DNA of 64,000 nucleotides from Neobacillus drentensis NBRC 102427 (GTDB lineage: Bacteria > Bacillota > Bacilli > Bacillales > Cytobacillaceae), in the NCBI RefSeq assembly GCF_001591445.1, contig NZ_BCUX01000008.1, forward strand, positions 179,035-243,034. The letters are read 5' to 3'. Under the pieces are notes generated by a model. It did not search any database, was not told the DNA's origin, and was given only the letters and a program-made list of their open reading frames with translations. Made by a program: the position numbers and the translations under genes. Shown piece by piece: positions 7,405 through 15,643 of the stretch (positions within the stretch are counted from its first letter, which is position 1; each line of letters starts with the position of its first letter).

Positions 7405-9252
7405 TTAATTCACTATGTTAATATTGTAATCCTCAAACCATGTGTGCAGTTGCACAAGATAGGCCAATAACTGTGGTCCTGTCATCAATTGGCCAAACCA
7501 AGGTTCTTGAAAGGAATTTCCACCCGATTTGACGATACTCTCAAGCTGTTCTTTATTAAAAAATTCATGCAAGACTGAGGATTTATCTTTTAATATATTC
7601 TCCACCAGCTTTTGAACTGCAATGGTATAGGCAGGATTATGTGTTTTGGGATAAGGGCTTTTTTTCCGGTACAAGACTTCCTCAGGTAAAATACCTTCAA
7701 AGGCTTTTCTAAGAATACCTTTTTCCCTGCCGCGATACATTTTCATTTCCCATGGGATATTCCATACATATTCGACAAGGCGATGATCAGCAAAGGGAAC
7801 TCTGACTTCTAAACTTGCGCCCATGCTCATTCGGTCTTTTCGATCAAGTAATGTCGTCATAAAGCTAATCATATTAATATAAAATAATTCTCTTCGTTTT
7901 GCTTTTTCTTGACTTTCACCCTCTAACTTAGGGGTTTCAGCAATCGCTTGATAATACCTTTCCATCACGTAATCATTTAATTTTAGTTTTTCCTGCCAAT
8001 GTGATTTCAACAAATTATGTCGTTCTGATATGGAGCGCATCCACGGAAACCCAGGCCTTTCTAAGTCTTGTTTGCGGTGGAACCATGGGTAACCCCCGAA
8101 AATTTCATCAGCACATTCCCCGGAAAGACTGACAACAAAGTCCTGCTTGATTTCTTTACAAAACCATAGTAACGATGAATCCACATCTGCCATTCCTGGA
8201 AGGTCTCTTACATGAGTAGCCTCCACCAAATCATTGACCAATTGCTTTTGAGTAATAATTTTGTTATGGTGCTTTGTATTAAATTTATCGGTTATCATTT
8301 GAATAAATTTTCCATCAGCATCCGGTTGAAATTCATTTGATGAAAAGTATTTGTCATTGCCTACATAATCGATAGAATAAGTGTGTAACTGCCCCTTATT
8401 TTGGTCCTTGAATCCTTTGGCGGCAATCGCTGTAATGATACTCGAATCCAGCCCCCCAGACAAAAAGGTACTTAGGGGCACATCAGAAACAAGCTGCCTT
8501 GTTACCGCGTCTGTGACTAAGTAACGGACCTTTTCAGCTGTTTCCTCCACGTTATCCTTATGTTCTTCACTTTTCACATTCCAATAGCGCCAAATTTTTA
8601 AACCATTCTTTGAAAATGTTAAAGCATGTGCAGGTCTTAACTCATTAATTCCTTTAAATACCCCGGAACCAGGCGATCTAGAAGGACCAATTCCAAAAAT
8701 TTCTGCAAGACCTTCTTGATTAATTTCCGTTTTCACCTCTGGATGGGCTAAAATAGCCTTGATTTCAGATGCAAATAAAAGGCCTTTTTCGTGTTCTCTA
8801 AAAAATAATGGTTTTACCCCTAAGCGGTCACGTCCAATAAAAAGTTGTTCCTTCTTACTATCCCATATGGCAAAGGCATAAATCCCATTCAAATAATTTA
8901 CACACTCTTCCGCCCATTCTATATAGGCAGTTAATAGAACTTCTGTATCAGAATGACCTTTAAATGAATATCCTTTAGTATGGAGAACTTTGCGGATATC
9001 TTCGGTGTTATATAATTCCCCATTGTAACAAATGGTGTAATGGAACCCGTCTTTTTGTTTAGACATTGGCTGCCTTCCCCCTTCAGGGTCGACAACAATA
9101 AGTCTCTTATGTCCAAAAGCCACATGTGTCTCAGACCAGATGTTGGTTTCATCAGGGCCTCGTTTTGCTAATGTATTTGTCATTTTTGTAAGTGTACCCG
9201 CTTCGTTCATAATTGGTTTATTAAAATTAATCCAGCCTGTAATACCACACAT
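7405..9252 (-). CDS. asnO: glutamine-hydrolysing asparagine synthetase, AsnO type
   Basis: A 615-residue class II asparagine synthetase. It begins MCGITGW, so Cys2 becomes the N-terminal glutaminase nucleophile. The YNGELYN and RGPDE glutamine-pocket motifs follow. The synthetase domain has the pyrophosphate loop LSGGLDSSI (about 266) and SGECADEIFGGYPWFH (about 358-373). It makes Asn from Asp, Gln and ATP in the cytosol. Near-identity in layout and length to B. subtilis AsnO (YisO, 614 aa), rather than AsnB or AsnH, and the nearby yisL gene support the symbol. In B. subtilis asnO is a sporulation-linked paralogue. GAGGAG and GATAGGAA precede the ATG. Confidence 0.93.
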   Translation of the reverse strand: MCGITGWINFNKPIMNEAGTLTKMTNTLAKRGPDETNIWSETHVAFGHKRLIVVDPEGGRQPMSKQKDGFHYTICYNGELYNTEDIRKVLHTKGYSFKGHSDTEVLLTAYIEWAEECVNYLNGIYAFAIWDSKKEQLFIGRDRLGVKPLFFREHEKGLLFASEIKAILAHPEVKTEINQEGLAEIFGIGPSRSPGSGVFKGINELRPAHALTFSKNGLKIWRYWNVKSEEHKDNVEETAEKVRYLVTDAVTRQLVSDVPLSTFLSGGLDSSIITAIAAKGFKDQNKGQLHTYSIDYVGNDKYFSSNEFQPDADGKFIQMITDKFNTKHHNKIITQKQLVNDLVEATHVRDLPGMADVDSSLLWFCKEIKQDFVVSLSGECADEIFGGYPWFHRKQDLERPGFPWMRSISERHNLLKSHWQEKLKLNDYVMERYYQAIAETPKLEGESQEKAKRRELFYINMISFMTTLLDRKDRMSMGASLEVRVPFADHRLVEYVWNIPWEMKMYRGREKGILRKAFEGILPEEVLYRKKSPYPKTHNPAYTIAVQKLVENILKDKSSVLHEFFNKEQLESIVKSGGNSFQEPWFGQLMTGPQLLAYLVQLHTWFEDYNINIVN

Positions 9253-9286
9253 TTCCTATCTCACTCCTCATTAACAGAACTACTGT

Positions 9287-9300
9287 ACATGAATTCATGT
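9287..9300. promoter_or_regulatory. 14-bp perfect palindrome upstream of asnO
   Basis: ACATGAATTCATGT is a perfect palindrome 35 bases before the asnO start. It could be an operator of an unknown regulator; no further support. Confidence 0.25.
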
Positions 9301-9473
9301 TTTTATAGTATTCAGCCCATGGGAAATGGTTAATTGTCCGAAAAGAAATGCGGATGGGCATCTGGCAAGCAAGCAGTTTATTTGATTTAAAAGATAATAC
9401 TTTATCTTTCAGTTATAAAATTTCATGAAGATGTCTAAAAAGAATATGACAGCATATGGTACGGAGGTTAGAA

Positions 9474-10037
9474 ATGAATCGACAACAACGAATGAGACTT
9501 TACGATATTCAAGAAAGAGCCTACACGGAAGGAACAGTTGAGCAAATTAATGATCAATGGATTTTCTTTGATGAGGAAACAGAAGAAGCGGAAATGTTAG
9601 ATGATTATCTTCAGCAAGAAATAGAAGTCTTCAGAATGAATCGTTGGAAGAAAGGTAAATTGTATGAAACAGGAAAAGTCCGAATTGGAAACGATGCCAC
9701 TATGCTCCGCAATCATGATTTAGTTAGGATTAGGAAGCATTTAGTGTATTCACTTGAGAGGCTTTTAGATGGAATCAATGATGATGCCTTTTTTCAATTT
9801 GTTACAACTTTAAACTCATTAAACTTTTCCATTTACGATTGCATCTATTGTTATAATCATTTATCCTTCTTATCTGATGAAAACCGCAAGGATGGAGTTA
9901 ATTTTCTAGTTTTCGATAATCAGGAGCAAATCTGTAATGTCCAGCACCACTTTTGTTACTTTGAAAAAGTGAATGACCGATTTGAATTTACATTAAATAC
10001 AGGAAAACGACTAGTAATTGAAAAAATGATTTCATAA
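9474..10037 (+). CDS. DUF2777-like protein (187 aa)
   Basis: The start at ATG 9474 has ACGGAGGT 5 bases upstream; the in-frame codon at 9456 precedes that site and is rejected. The protein is soluble and mixed alpha/beta, beginning MNRQQRMRLYDIQERAY. It has a central FVTTLNSLNFSIYDCIYCYNH segment with a CxxC and a C-terminal FEFTLNTGKRLVIEKM. These segments resemble the DUF2777 family of Bacillus as I remember it; no function is known. An inverted repeat AAAGATAA/TTATCTTT (9390-9409) lies in its 5' region. It ends at a palindromic repeat that serves as terminator. Confidence 0.7.
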   Translation: MNRQQRMRLYDIQERAYTEGTVEQINDQWIFFDEETEEAEMLDDYLQQEIEVFRMNRWKKGKLYETGKVRIGNDATMLRNHDLVRIRKHLVYSLERLLDGINDDAFFQFVTTLNSLNFSIYDCIYCYNHLSFLSDENRKDGVNFLVFDNQEQICNVQHHFCYFEKVNDRFEFTLNTGKRLVIEKMIS

Positions 10038-10047
10038 AATGCAAACA

Positions 10048-10092
10048 GGGTGTCAGGCACCATGTGAAAATTTCACATGGTGCCTGACACCC
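10048..10092. repeat. perfect 45-base palindrome of the GGTGTCAGGCACC type, also a terminator
   Basis: Arms 10048-10069 and 10071-10092 are perfectly complementary over 22 bases around one central base. The outer part is GGGTGTCAGGCACC and the inner part CATGTGAAA. ATTTTTTG follows on the plus strand, so it can terminate the DUF2777 gene. The outer motif resembles intergenic palindromes I have seen in Bacillaceae genomes, which suggests a mobile or dispersed element. Confidence 0.8.
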
Positions 10093-10108
10093 ATTTTTTG
10101 AGGAAAAT

Positions 10109-11137
10109 TTAGTTCCCGATATACTTCGAATAAAGCATTTTAGCTTTGACCAGATCATTTGTTCCATGAATCAATACACGTGCATCTCTAAACACGACAA
10201 TTGAAATATCTTCGTCAGGAGCAAAACGGAGTAAGAAGTCATTACCTGAAACTTTACCGCTTTTCTTGAGCCGCACGGCTAAATTTTTTACATCTAAGTC
10301 ACGCTTATTTCTTGGATTGATTTGGACTGTATTACGCCCACAAAGTGTCGTATAGACTACTTGGAGTTCAGACGACCGATTTAAAAAATCAAATTGATGT
10401 TTCACACATGTCGGACAATTAGGATTTCTCCCCTCAGAAATATCCATTTGCATGGTGCTATAATCCCAAATATCAATTTGCTCTAAATTAGGTGTAGTTT
10501 TCTCACCCATTAATATTTTCATTGTTTCCATTGCTTGAAAGGAACCGATAATATCCGTTAATGGGGACAATACGCCCACTGTATCGCAGGTTTCCCCAGT
10601 CGCAGTCGGGACATGCGGAAAGAGACATCGGTAACAGGGGGTGATTCCAGGTATAATCGAGGCAAAAATGCCTCTTGAACTTACCGCAGCCCCGTGAATC
10701 CAAGGAATTCCGTACTTTACAGCCACATCATTGATTAAAAAACGTGTGTTAAAATTATCGGTGCCATCAACGATACAATCAAATTCTGTTAATAATTCTT
10801 CCGCATTATCTAGATTTAAATCGGCAATTACTGCATCAACAGTAACAGTCGAATTAATTTTATTTAATCTTTTTTGAGCTGCAATTACCTTTGGAAACTG
10901 TAATCTTGCATCCTCTTCATCAAAAAGTGTCTGCCGCTGCAAATTTGATAGCTCAACTAAATCCCTATCAATTAGCCTTATATAGCCAATCCCTGAACGA
11001 ACCAGGTGATTGGCAATTACCGTACCAAGTGCACCGACGCCGACAATTACTACTTTACTATTTTGCAATTTTATTTGTCCAGACTCCCCTACATGTTGAA
11101 AAAGAATCTGTCTTGAATAACGTTCTAAATCACTCAT
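10109..11137 (-). CDS. moeB: MoeB/ThiF-type E1-like adenylyltransferase
   Basis: A 342-residue protein that activates the C-terminal Gly-Gly of a ubiquitin-like sulfur carrier (MoaD or ThiS) as acyl-adenylate. The nucleotide-binding GVGALG is at about 33-38, the catalytic Arg/Asp region in RDLVELSNLQRQ and DGTDNFNTRF, and zinc ligands in CYRC (about 165-168) and CPTC (about 242-245). A C-terminal extension of about 85 residues, without a rhodanese motif, is usual for Bacillus MoeB. It diverges from the AOR gene and is close to a moaD-like gene, which points to pterin cofactor synthesis. A thiamine role (ThiF) cannot be fully excluded. Confidence 0.85.
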   Translation of the reverse strand: MSDLERYSRQILFQHVGESGQIKLQNSKVVIVGVGALGTVIANHLVRSGIGYIRLIDRDLVELSNLQRQTLFDEEDARLQFPKVIAAQKRLNKINSTVTVDAVIADLNLDNAEELLTEFDCIVDGTDNFNTRFLINDVAVKYGIPWIHGAAVSSRGIFASIIPGITPCYRCLFPHVPTATGETCDTVGVLSPLTDIIGSFQAMETMKILMGEKTTPNLEQIDIWDYSTMQMDISEGRNPNCPTCVKHQFDFLNRSSELQVVYTTLCGRNTVQINPRNKRDLDVKNLAVRLKKSGKVSGNDFLLRFAPDEDISIVVFRDARVLIHGTNDLVKAKMLYSKYIGN

Positions 11138-11306
11138 GATCCACCACTTTCCTAAGTTAAAACTTGAATCTTACTCCTCAAACGGTAAAGTTATATTACT
11201 ATTATCTTACCAAATTATTTCCGATTGTCTTTTAGAAATAATTTAATTTTAAAAACAATTGAAAAAGAATATAATAAATAATGGGGTTAAGTATAATTTT
11301 GGGAGG

Positions 11307-11342
11307 AATCTCTTATCTCAATAGCTAATATTATAAGAGATT
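11307..11342 (+). promoter_or_regulatory. 10-bp inverted repeat in the AOR 5' leader
   Basis: AATCTCTTAT (11307-11316) and ATAAGAGATT (11333-11342) are perfectly complementary around a 16-base spacer, 39 bases before the TTG start. It may be an operator or an RNA stem. It does not match the Moco/Tuco riboswitch as far as I can judge by eye. Confidence 0.35.
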
Positions 11343-11381
11343 AGTATATATTTTTTTCATTTGGAAAGAGGGGGAAAAACT

Positions 11382-13214
11382 TTGAATTTAGGCGGGTTTA
11401 AAAACAAGGAAGTATTAGTCGACTTAACGAATGGTGTTGTTGATTACAGAGGAATCAATGAAGAAGATGCAGTCAAGTACATAGGCGGTCGTGGACTGGG
11501 CGTTAAGTATGTATTAGATAACGGCCCTGAAGTCGAGCCATTATCTGCAGAAAACATTCTATGTATTATGACAGGTCCTGTCACGGGATCACGTTCTTCC
11601 ATGAGTGGACGCCTTTGTGTTGTTACCAAATCACCGCTAACCGGCACTGTTACGGATTCCCACATCGGCGGCTGGACGGCTGCTCGTCTCAAGTGGGCAG
11701 GCGTGGATAATATTATTTTTTCTGGAAAAAGTGACAAGCCTGTATACCTATTTATTGAAGATGGGAAAGCGGAGCTTCATGACGCTTCCAACCTTTGGGG
11801 AACGAGCACACGAGCTTTTATTAAAGCAATGAAAGACGAACATGGTGAAGAAGACCTAAGTGTCATGACAATTGGTCAAGCTGGTGAGAATACCGTACGC
11901 TTTGCCTCATTTATTAATGAACACGATCGTGCTGCCGGCCGTGGCGGTACTGCTGCTGTTGCCGGCTATAAAAAATTAAAAGCAATCGTAATCAAAGCTG
12001 CTCAAAAAGGCAATATGCCACAGCCAAAATTAGATACCGAATACAAAGATGCCAATAAAAAAGCTGTAAAAGCAATCCTTGATGGCGGCTTAACAGCACC
12101 TAATAAAGGCGGATTATCTGTCTATGGTACAAACGTTTTAACCAACTTAATCAATGAAGTGGGAGCGCTCCCAACCAAAAACTCCCAATTAACACACTGG
12201 GATGAAGCAGAGAAACACAGTGGCGAGTATTACAACACGAATTTACGGGTAGCTAACAACACCTGCCATGCTTGCCCAGTCGGCTGTAAGATCGAAGTAG
12301 AAGTTAAGGATGGAAAATACAAAACACGTGTAGAAAGTATTGAATTCGAATCCGCTTGGTCACTAGGTTCCAACTGTCTGTTAAGTGACGCGGAAGCGAT
12401 ATCCTATATGATCGACCGTTGTAATGAATATGGTCTTGATACAATTGAACTTGGTCACTGCTTCTCTGTAACAATGGAGGCCTTCGAAAAAGGAATTATT
12501 AATGAGGAACTAATCTGGGGCGATGCGGATTCCATGATTGAATTAACCAAGAAAATCGCTTTCCGTGAAGGTTTTGGCGGCGTACTTGCTGAGGGACCTG
12601 CACGTGCCACTGCACTTTGGGGTGCACCTGAACTGTCCATGTCAGTTAAAGGTCAGTCAATCCCAGCCTATGACCCACGCGGCATTCAAGGAATTGGACT
12701 TGGTTATGCTACCAGTAACCGCGGTGCTTGTCACCTTCGCGGATACACTGTTGCCAGTGAAATTGCCGGGATCCCTGAACCTACTGACCGCTTAAAGCCA
12801 GAAGGTAAAGGCGAATTATTAAAAGTATTCCAAGATATGCTTGCATTTTCAGATTCTATGAATATTTGTAAGTTCTCCTCCTTCTCCGAAAACGCTGAGC
12901 ATTATGCTGAGCAATATAGTGGGATGACAGGAATTCATTTAACAGCTGAGGATGTTATGAAGGCTGGGGAAAGAATCTATAATCTTGAACGTTATTACAA
13001 TAACCTTGCTGGCTTTAATAAACGCGAGGATGACTTCCTTCCAAAACGATTTACAGAAGAACCAGCGTCTGGAAACAGTGCAGGACATGTAAGCCGTATG
13101 GATATTATGCTTGAAGAGTACTATCAGGTACGCGGTTGGAAAGATGGACTTGTAACAGATGAAAAACTTCGAGAATTAGGGATTATTGACCCAGAAGTAA
13201 AACAAACTGTTTAA
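11382..13214 (+). CDS. aldehyde:ferredoxin oxidoreductase family protein (tungsten-pterin, [4Fe-4S])
   Basis: A 610-residue AOR-family enzyme. TTG 11382 is chosen because GAGGGGG lies 8 bases upstream; an earlier in-frame TTG at 11361 overlaps no such site. The N-terminal pterin-binding domain has GGRGLGVKY and HDRAAGRGG. The [4Fe-4S] cluster ligands are C295, C298 and C302 (CHACPVGC) and C496 (NICKF). The family oxidises aldehydes to acids with ferredoxin, using a bis-pterin tungsten centre. Which AOR subfamily and substrate apply cannot be read from sequence. moeB and moaD-like genes flank it. Such enzymes are best known from anaerobes, so the gene is notable in a Bacillaceae genome. Confidence 0.9.
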   Translation: MNLGGFKNKEVLVDLTNGVVDYRGINEEDAVKYIGGRGLGVKYVLDNGPEVEPLSAENILCIMTGPVTGSRSSMSGRLCVVTKSPLTGTVTDSHIGGWTAARLKWAGVDNIIFSGKSDKPVYLFIEDGKAELHDASNLWGTSTRAFIKAMKDEHGEEDLSVMTIGQAGENTVRFASFINEHDRAAGRGGTAAVAGYKKLKAIVIKAAQKGNMPQPKLDTEYKDANKKAVKAILDGGLTAPNKGGLSVYGTNVLTNLINEVGALPTKNSQLTHWDEAEKHSGEYYNTNLRVANNTCHACPVGCKIEVEVKDGKYKTRVESIEFESAWSLGSNCLLSDAEAISYMIDRCNEYGLDTIELGHCFSVTMEAFEKGIINEELIWGDADSMIELTKKIAFREGFGGVLAEGPARATALWGAPELSMSVKGQSIPAYDPRGIQGIGLGYATSNRGACHLRGYTVASEIAGIPEPTDRLKPEGKGELLKVFQDMLAFSDSMNICKFSSFSENAEHYAEQYSGMTGIHLTAEDVMKAGERIYNLERYYNNLAGFNKREDDFLPKRFTEEPASGNSAGHVSRMDIMLEEYYQVRGWKDGLVTDEKLRELGIIDPEVKQTV

Positions 13215-13225
13215 GAGAATACGAG

Positions 13226-13260
13226 AAAAGCTTCTGCAAAAATGTGCAGAAGCTTTTTTT
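13226..13260. terminator. bidirectional terminator between AOR and the moaD-like operon
   Basis: AAAAGCTTCTGCA (13226-13238) pairs perfectly with TGCAGAAGCTTTT (13245-13257) and is followed by T residues. It touches the stop codon of the convergent gene. Confidence 0.9.
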
Positions 13261-13531
13261 ACCCGCCAATTCTCGTTGTTTTATAACGGTAATTTCTTAT
13301 TAACTCATCCAAAATAGATTCCTCGTTTGCACAAAAACGTACTTGGACGGTATTTACTTTAAAACTGGAGGTAAATGAAATTTCCTCTTCTGATAAAATT
13401 TGGCCACTCCAGTTTTCCGCTTCATAAACATAAGGGAATCTACCTGTTATTTGTTTCGCACCAAGTTCTTCAAAATACAAGCCCAGATGGTCAATCCTAA
13501 TACCGCGGAACTCTAAATCTTTTTTTATCAT
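13259..13531 (-). CDS. small protein ending in Gly-Gly, resembles the MoaD-related C-terminal domain (DUF1952-like)
   Basis: A 90-residue protein. Its ATG (13529-13531) comes one base after the TGA of the moaD-like gene, with AGGTGG as ribosome-binding site, so the two are coupled. The longer in-frame start at 13579 would lie inside moaD. From memory, the fused Thermus MoaD-related protein (structure 1V8C) has a C-terminal domain after its PPVAGG with a comparable pattern (a LYFEELG-like helix and a C-terminal strand-helix). Here that domain would be a separate gene. Its own C-terminus is RIGG. No catalytic motif is visible. A role in pterin or tungsten cofactor assembly with the AOR is an inference from context. 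Confidence 0.6.
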   Translation of the reverse strand: MIKKDLEFRGIRIDHLGLYFEELGAKQITGRFPYVYEAENWSGQILSEEEISFTSSFKVNTVQVRFCANEESILDELIRNYRYKTTRIGG

Positions 13532-13532
13532 A

Positions 13533-13805
13533 TCAACCACCTGCAACTGGAGGAAAAAGCGCAAATTGGTCCTTTTCAACTACTTTTGTTTGCAGGTCAT
13601 CAAGGTGAATGATATTTCTTCCATTTACATAGACATGAACAAATGGAAGCAGTTCCTTTTCAGTTGAGAAAATCTCATCTTTTAGTGGAGGAAACATTTC
13701 AACCATTTTATCAAGCACATCGATTACTCGTTCACCATCAGGCTGAACATCAACCGTTACTCCACCACATATTTGACGGAGATTAGCAAACACTTTTACG
13801 AGCAT
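13533..13805 (-). CDS. moaD: MoaD-like ubiquitin-fold sulfur carrier
   Basis: A 90-residue beta-grasp protein that begins MLVKVFANLRQICGG and ends FPPVAGG. The terminal Gly-Gly is the site that MoeB adenylates and that then carries a thiocarboxylate for dithiolene formation in molybdopterin. The ribosome-binding site GGAGAGGAT precedes the ATG. It is first in a two-gene operon and convergent to the AOR, so it probably supplies the tungstopterin of that enzyme rather than general Moco enzymes. A separate canonical moaD may exist outside the window. Confidence 0.82.
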   Translation of the reverse strand: MLVKVFANLRQICGGVTVDVQPDGERVIDVLDKMVEMFPPLKDEIFSTEKELLPFVHVYVNGRNIIHLDDLQTKVVEKDQFALFPPVAGG

Positions 13806-13884
13806 ATGTATCCTCTCCTCTCTACCTAATTCAATATTAAAACCTTAAGTACCAGTTGTCACGTTGTTTATCATTTCTCAACAA

Positions 13885-13920
13885 AACAAAAAGGCTGCCG
13901 AGGTACTATGGCAACCTTTA
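13885..13920 (-). terminator. terminator after yisL
   Basis: AAAGG-TGCC type arms (13889-13899 and 13910-13920, one mismatch) are followed on the minus strand by TTTTTGTTTTG. Confidence 0.65.
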
Positions 13921-13931
13921 CTAGTTAAGTA

Positions 13932-14288
13932 TTAAGGGTTTAAAAACGACATTGGCAATCTTCCACCTAGATATAAAACAAGCACCCAAGCGATGACGAA
14001 CTGAATCCAAAATACAGATGTTCTTCTGTTATTTGCCACACGACTAAGGATCATTTCAAATAAGCCAATTATCCACAATCCTACAACTGCTTTTAAAATA
14101 TACCAAACATCAATTTTGTAAACCGAAAAAAGAAGGCCTACACCAGTTGCAATGATAAGCAAATATAATACTCGTAAAATCATTTTGACGATTTTAGCAC
14201 CTTTTTCTTTCCCACCTTTATGTAAAAAAAGTGCAACTACAAATAAAATTAGTGCTAAAAGCCAAGCTGTAATATGTCCGTGAATCAA
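13932..14288 (-). CDS. yisL: YisL family (UPF0344/DUF1516) membrane protein
   Basis: A 118-residue protein with four hydrophobic helices (about residues 5-22, 37-56, 63-81 and 92-109) joined by short charged loops such as HKGGKEKGAK and SRVANNRR. The TTG start at the complement of 14286-14288 follows AAGGAGG by 7 bases. It matches the UPF0344 family that includes B. subtilis YisL. Function is unknown. In B. subtilis yisL lies near gerP and asnO, as here. Confidence 0.88.
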   Translation of the reverse strand: MIHGHITAWLLALILFVVALFLHKGGKEKGAKIVKMILRVLYLLIIATGVGLLFSVYKIDVWYILKAVVGLWIIGLFEMILSRVANNRRTSVFWIQFVIAWVLVLYLGGRLPMSFLNP

Positions 14289-14426
14289 GATAGTTCCTCC
14301 TTATGTATGATATTTCATTTTATTCAAATTTATCATACCATAATCCACTAATTAACACGAAGAAAAGTGAGGCAAACTTAGTAACAAGCATGAAAATGTA
14401 TGCTCGCGTCAGTATTCAATTTATTT

Positions 14427-14454
14427 GGGCGATTGAATCACATAACCATCGCCC
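14427..14454 (+). promoter_or_regulatory. inverted repeat upstream of the gerP operon
   Basis: GGGCGAT (14427-14433) and ATCGCCC (14448-14454) pair perfectly. CATACATAG, one mismatch from the sigma-K -10 consensus, starts at its right end, but no clear -35 was found. It may mark an operator or the gerP promoter region. Confidence 0.3.
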
Positions 14455-14498
14455 ATACATAGGATGTAGGAGATACTTTGAAAAAAAGGGTGTTGAAA

Positions 14499-14720
14499 AT
14501 GCCAGCGATTGTTGGAGTTGCACAGGTCATTACACTTGGCAGCAGTTCGGTTTTCCATATTGGCGATGTTTATAAAATTATGCCATTTTCCTCTGCAAAA
14601 ACCTTTTCCGGTGCTGGTTCCTTTAACACAGGGGATAGCTTACAGCTCCAGAATAATGTTAGTTCTACAAATACCCATGACTCAGATGTTTATGATCAAG
14701 GGATTGCACTTAATGCGTAA
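14499..14720 (+). CDS. gerPA: spore germination protein GerPA
   Basis: A 73-residue GerPA/GerPF-family protein that begins MPAIVGVAQVI and has the family core HIGDVYKI followed by SAKTFSGAGSFNTGD. GerP proteins are made in the mother cell under sigma-K and help germinants pass the spore coat. AGGGTG stands 7 bases before ATG 14499. A TTG at 14478 has an even better GTAGGAG ahead of it and would add MKKRVLK, so the true start should be tested. First gene of the six-gene operon; the yisL promoter lies on the other side. Confidence 0.9.
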   Translation: MPAIVGVAQVITLGSSSVFHIGDVYKIMPFSSAKTFSGAGSFNTGDSLQLQNNVSSTNTHDSDVYDQGIALNA

Positions 14721-14738
14721 TGAATGGGTGATTTTAAA

Positions 14739-14963
14739 ATGAATTTCTATATTCAGCAGTCCATTCAAATAAATTTCATTAAAATTGGCGGGATTACCAA
14801 TTCCTCAGTCTTACAAATTGGCAGTGCCGGTATTATCAAACCTACAGCTCATTTATATAATACCGGAGGGTTTACACAACCGGCACCGAAAATAACGAAT
14901 ACTGCTTCTGGCTCCTTATTAGGGACACCAGCGGTACCATTACAGGCTGCCGTTCGGAAATAG
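14739..14963 (+). CDS. gerPB: spore germination protein GerPB
   Basis: A 74-residue protein beginning MNFYIQQSIQINFIKIGG, with SSVLQIGSAG at about 26-35, the motif shared by GerPB, GerPD and GerPE. GGGTGAT precedes ATG 14739; the ATG at 14724 overlaps this site and is rejected. No signal peptide. It is encoded 18 bases after gerPA. Confidence 0.88.
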   Translation: MNFYIQQSIQINFIKIGGITNSSVLQIGSAGIIKPTAHLYNTGGFTQPAPKITNTASGSLLGTPAVPLQAAVRK

Positions 14964-15032
14964 GATATGTAAGCAAGCCCCATCAAATAAAAAAATGGTA
15001 CCCTATTGGCGAAATAATTGTGAGGTGATTAA

Positions 15033-15641
15033 ATGTATCAGGATTATTCCCAATATCTTCAATGGCTGCAGAGATGTATTCAAGCACAGGAGCAAAGAAT
15101 TCTTACATTAGAGAATGCTCTCCAAAAAATGAAAGAAGATATCAAACTAGTAAATGAAAAACAGGCGGTCCATATCGACAAAATTGAATATAAATTTGAT
15201 CAATTGAAGGTTGAGACACTTGAAGGAACATTAAATATTGGTCTAAACCCTTCCGAATTAGCCGGAATTGAGGATTTTGCCGTTCAAAATCAATCCTTAT
15301 CTAGCCCACTTTCACCGAAAAACCAAATGCAAAGATCAATGAAAATCGAGGAAGCTATTTACAGATATTTAGAAACGGATTTACCACTGGTAGTTGAAGC
15401 TGTCCAGAAGGAATTAAACGTTCAACCAAATGATGAATATTTATCTTTTGTAAAACAAGACATCATTAAACAGCTTCCTAGCAGGATTGAACATCATTTA
15501 GCCGCCAATTCCGCTGGAAGCCGTTCATCTGAAAATACACCTTCGGACGAATTAATTATTGAAGCACTTAAGAAAGAAATTCAAAATGGAGTAATGGTTT
15601 TTTTCAGCAATTTACCTGAAAATCTGAAAGGAATGAACTAA
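15033..15641 (+). CDS. gerPC: spore germination protein GerPC
   Basis: A 202-residue protein, by far the largest GerP component. The N-terminal 55 residues form a coiled coil (WLQRCIQAQEQRILTLENAL). A short beta-like GTLNIGLNPSEL segment and a mostly helical C-terminal half follow. GAGGTGAT precedes ATG 15033. GerPC is required for proper permeability of the coat to germinants. The gene ends two bases before gerPD. Confidence 0.9.
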   Translation: MYQDYSQYLQWLQRCIQAQEQRILTLENALQKMKEDIKLVNEKQAVHIDKIEYKFDQLKVETLEGTLNIGLNPSELAGIEDFAVQNQSLSSPLSPKNQMQRSMKIEEAIYRYLETDLPLVVEAVQKELNVQPNDEYLSFVKQDIIKQLPSRIEHHLAANSAGSRSSENTPSDELIIEALKKEIQNGVMVFFSNLPENLKGMN

Positions 15642-15643
15642 GA

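Noticed and set aside
7405..9480. Asparagine T-box riboswitch in front of asnO
   Set aside because: The roughly 220-base leader lacks a T-box sequence and antiterminator.
14303..14575. 90-codon ORF overlapping the gerPA start
   Set aside because: Wrong frame relative to the conserved GerPA, no ribosome-binding site, and it crosses the inverted repeat region.
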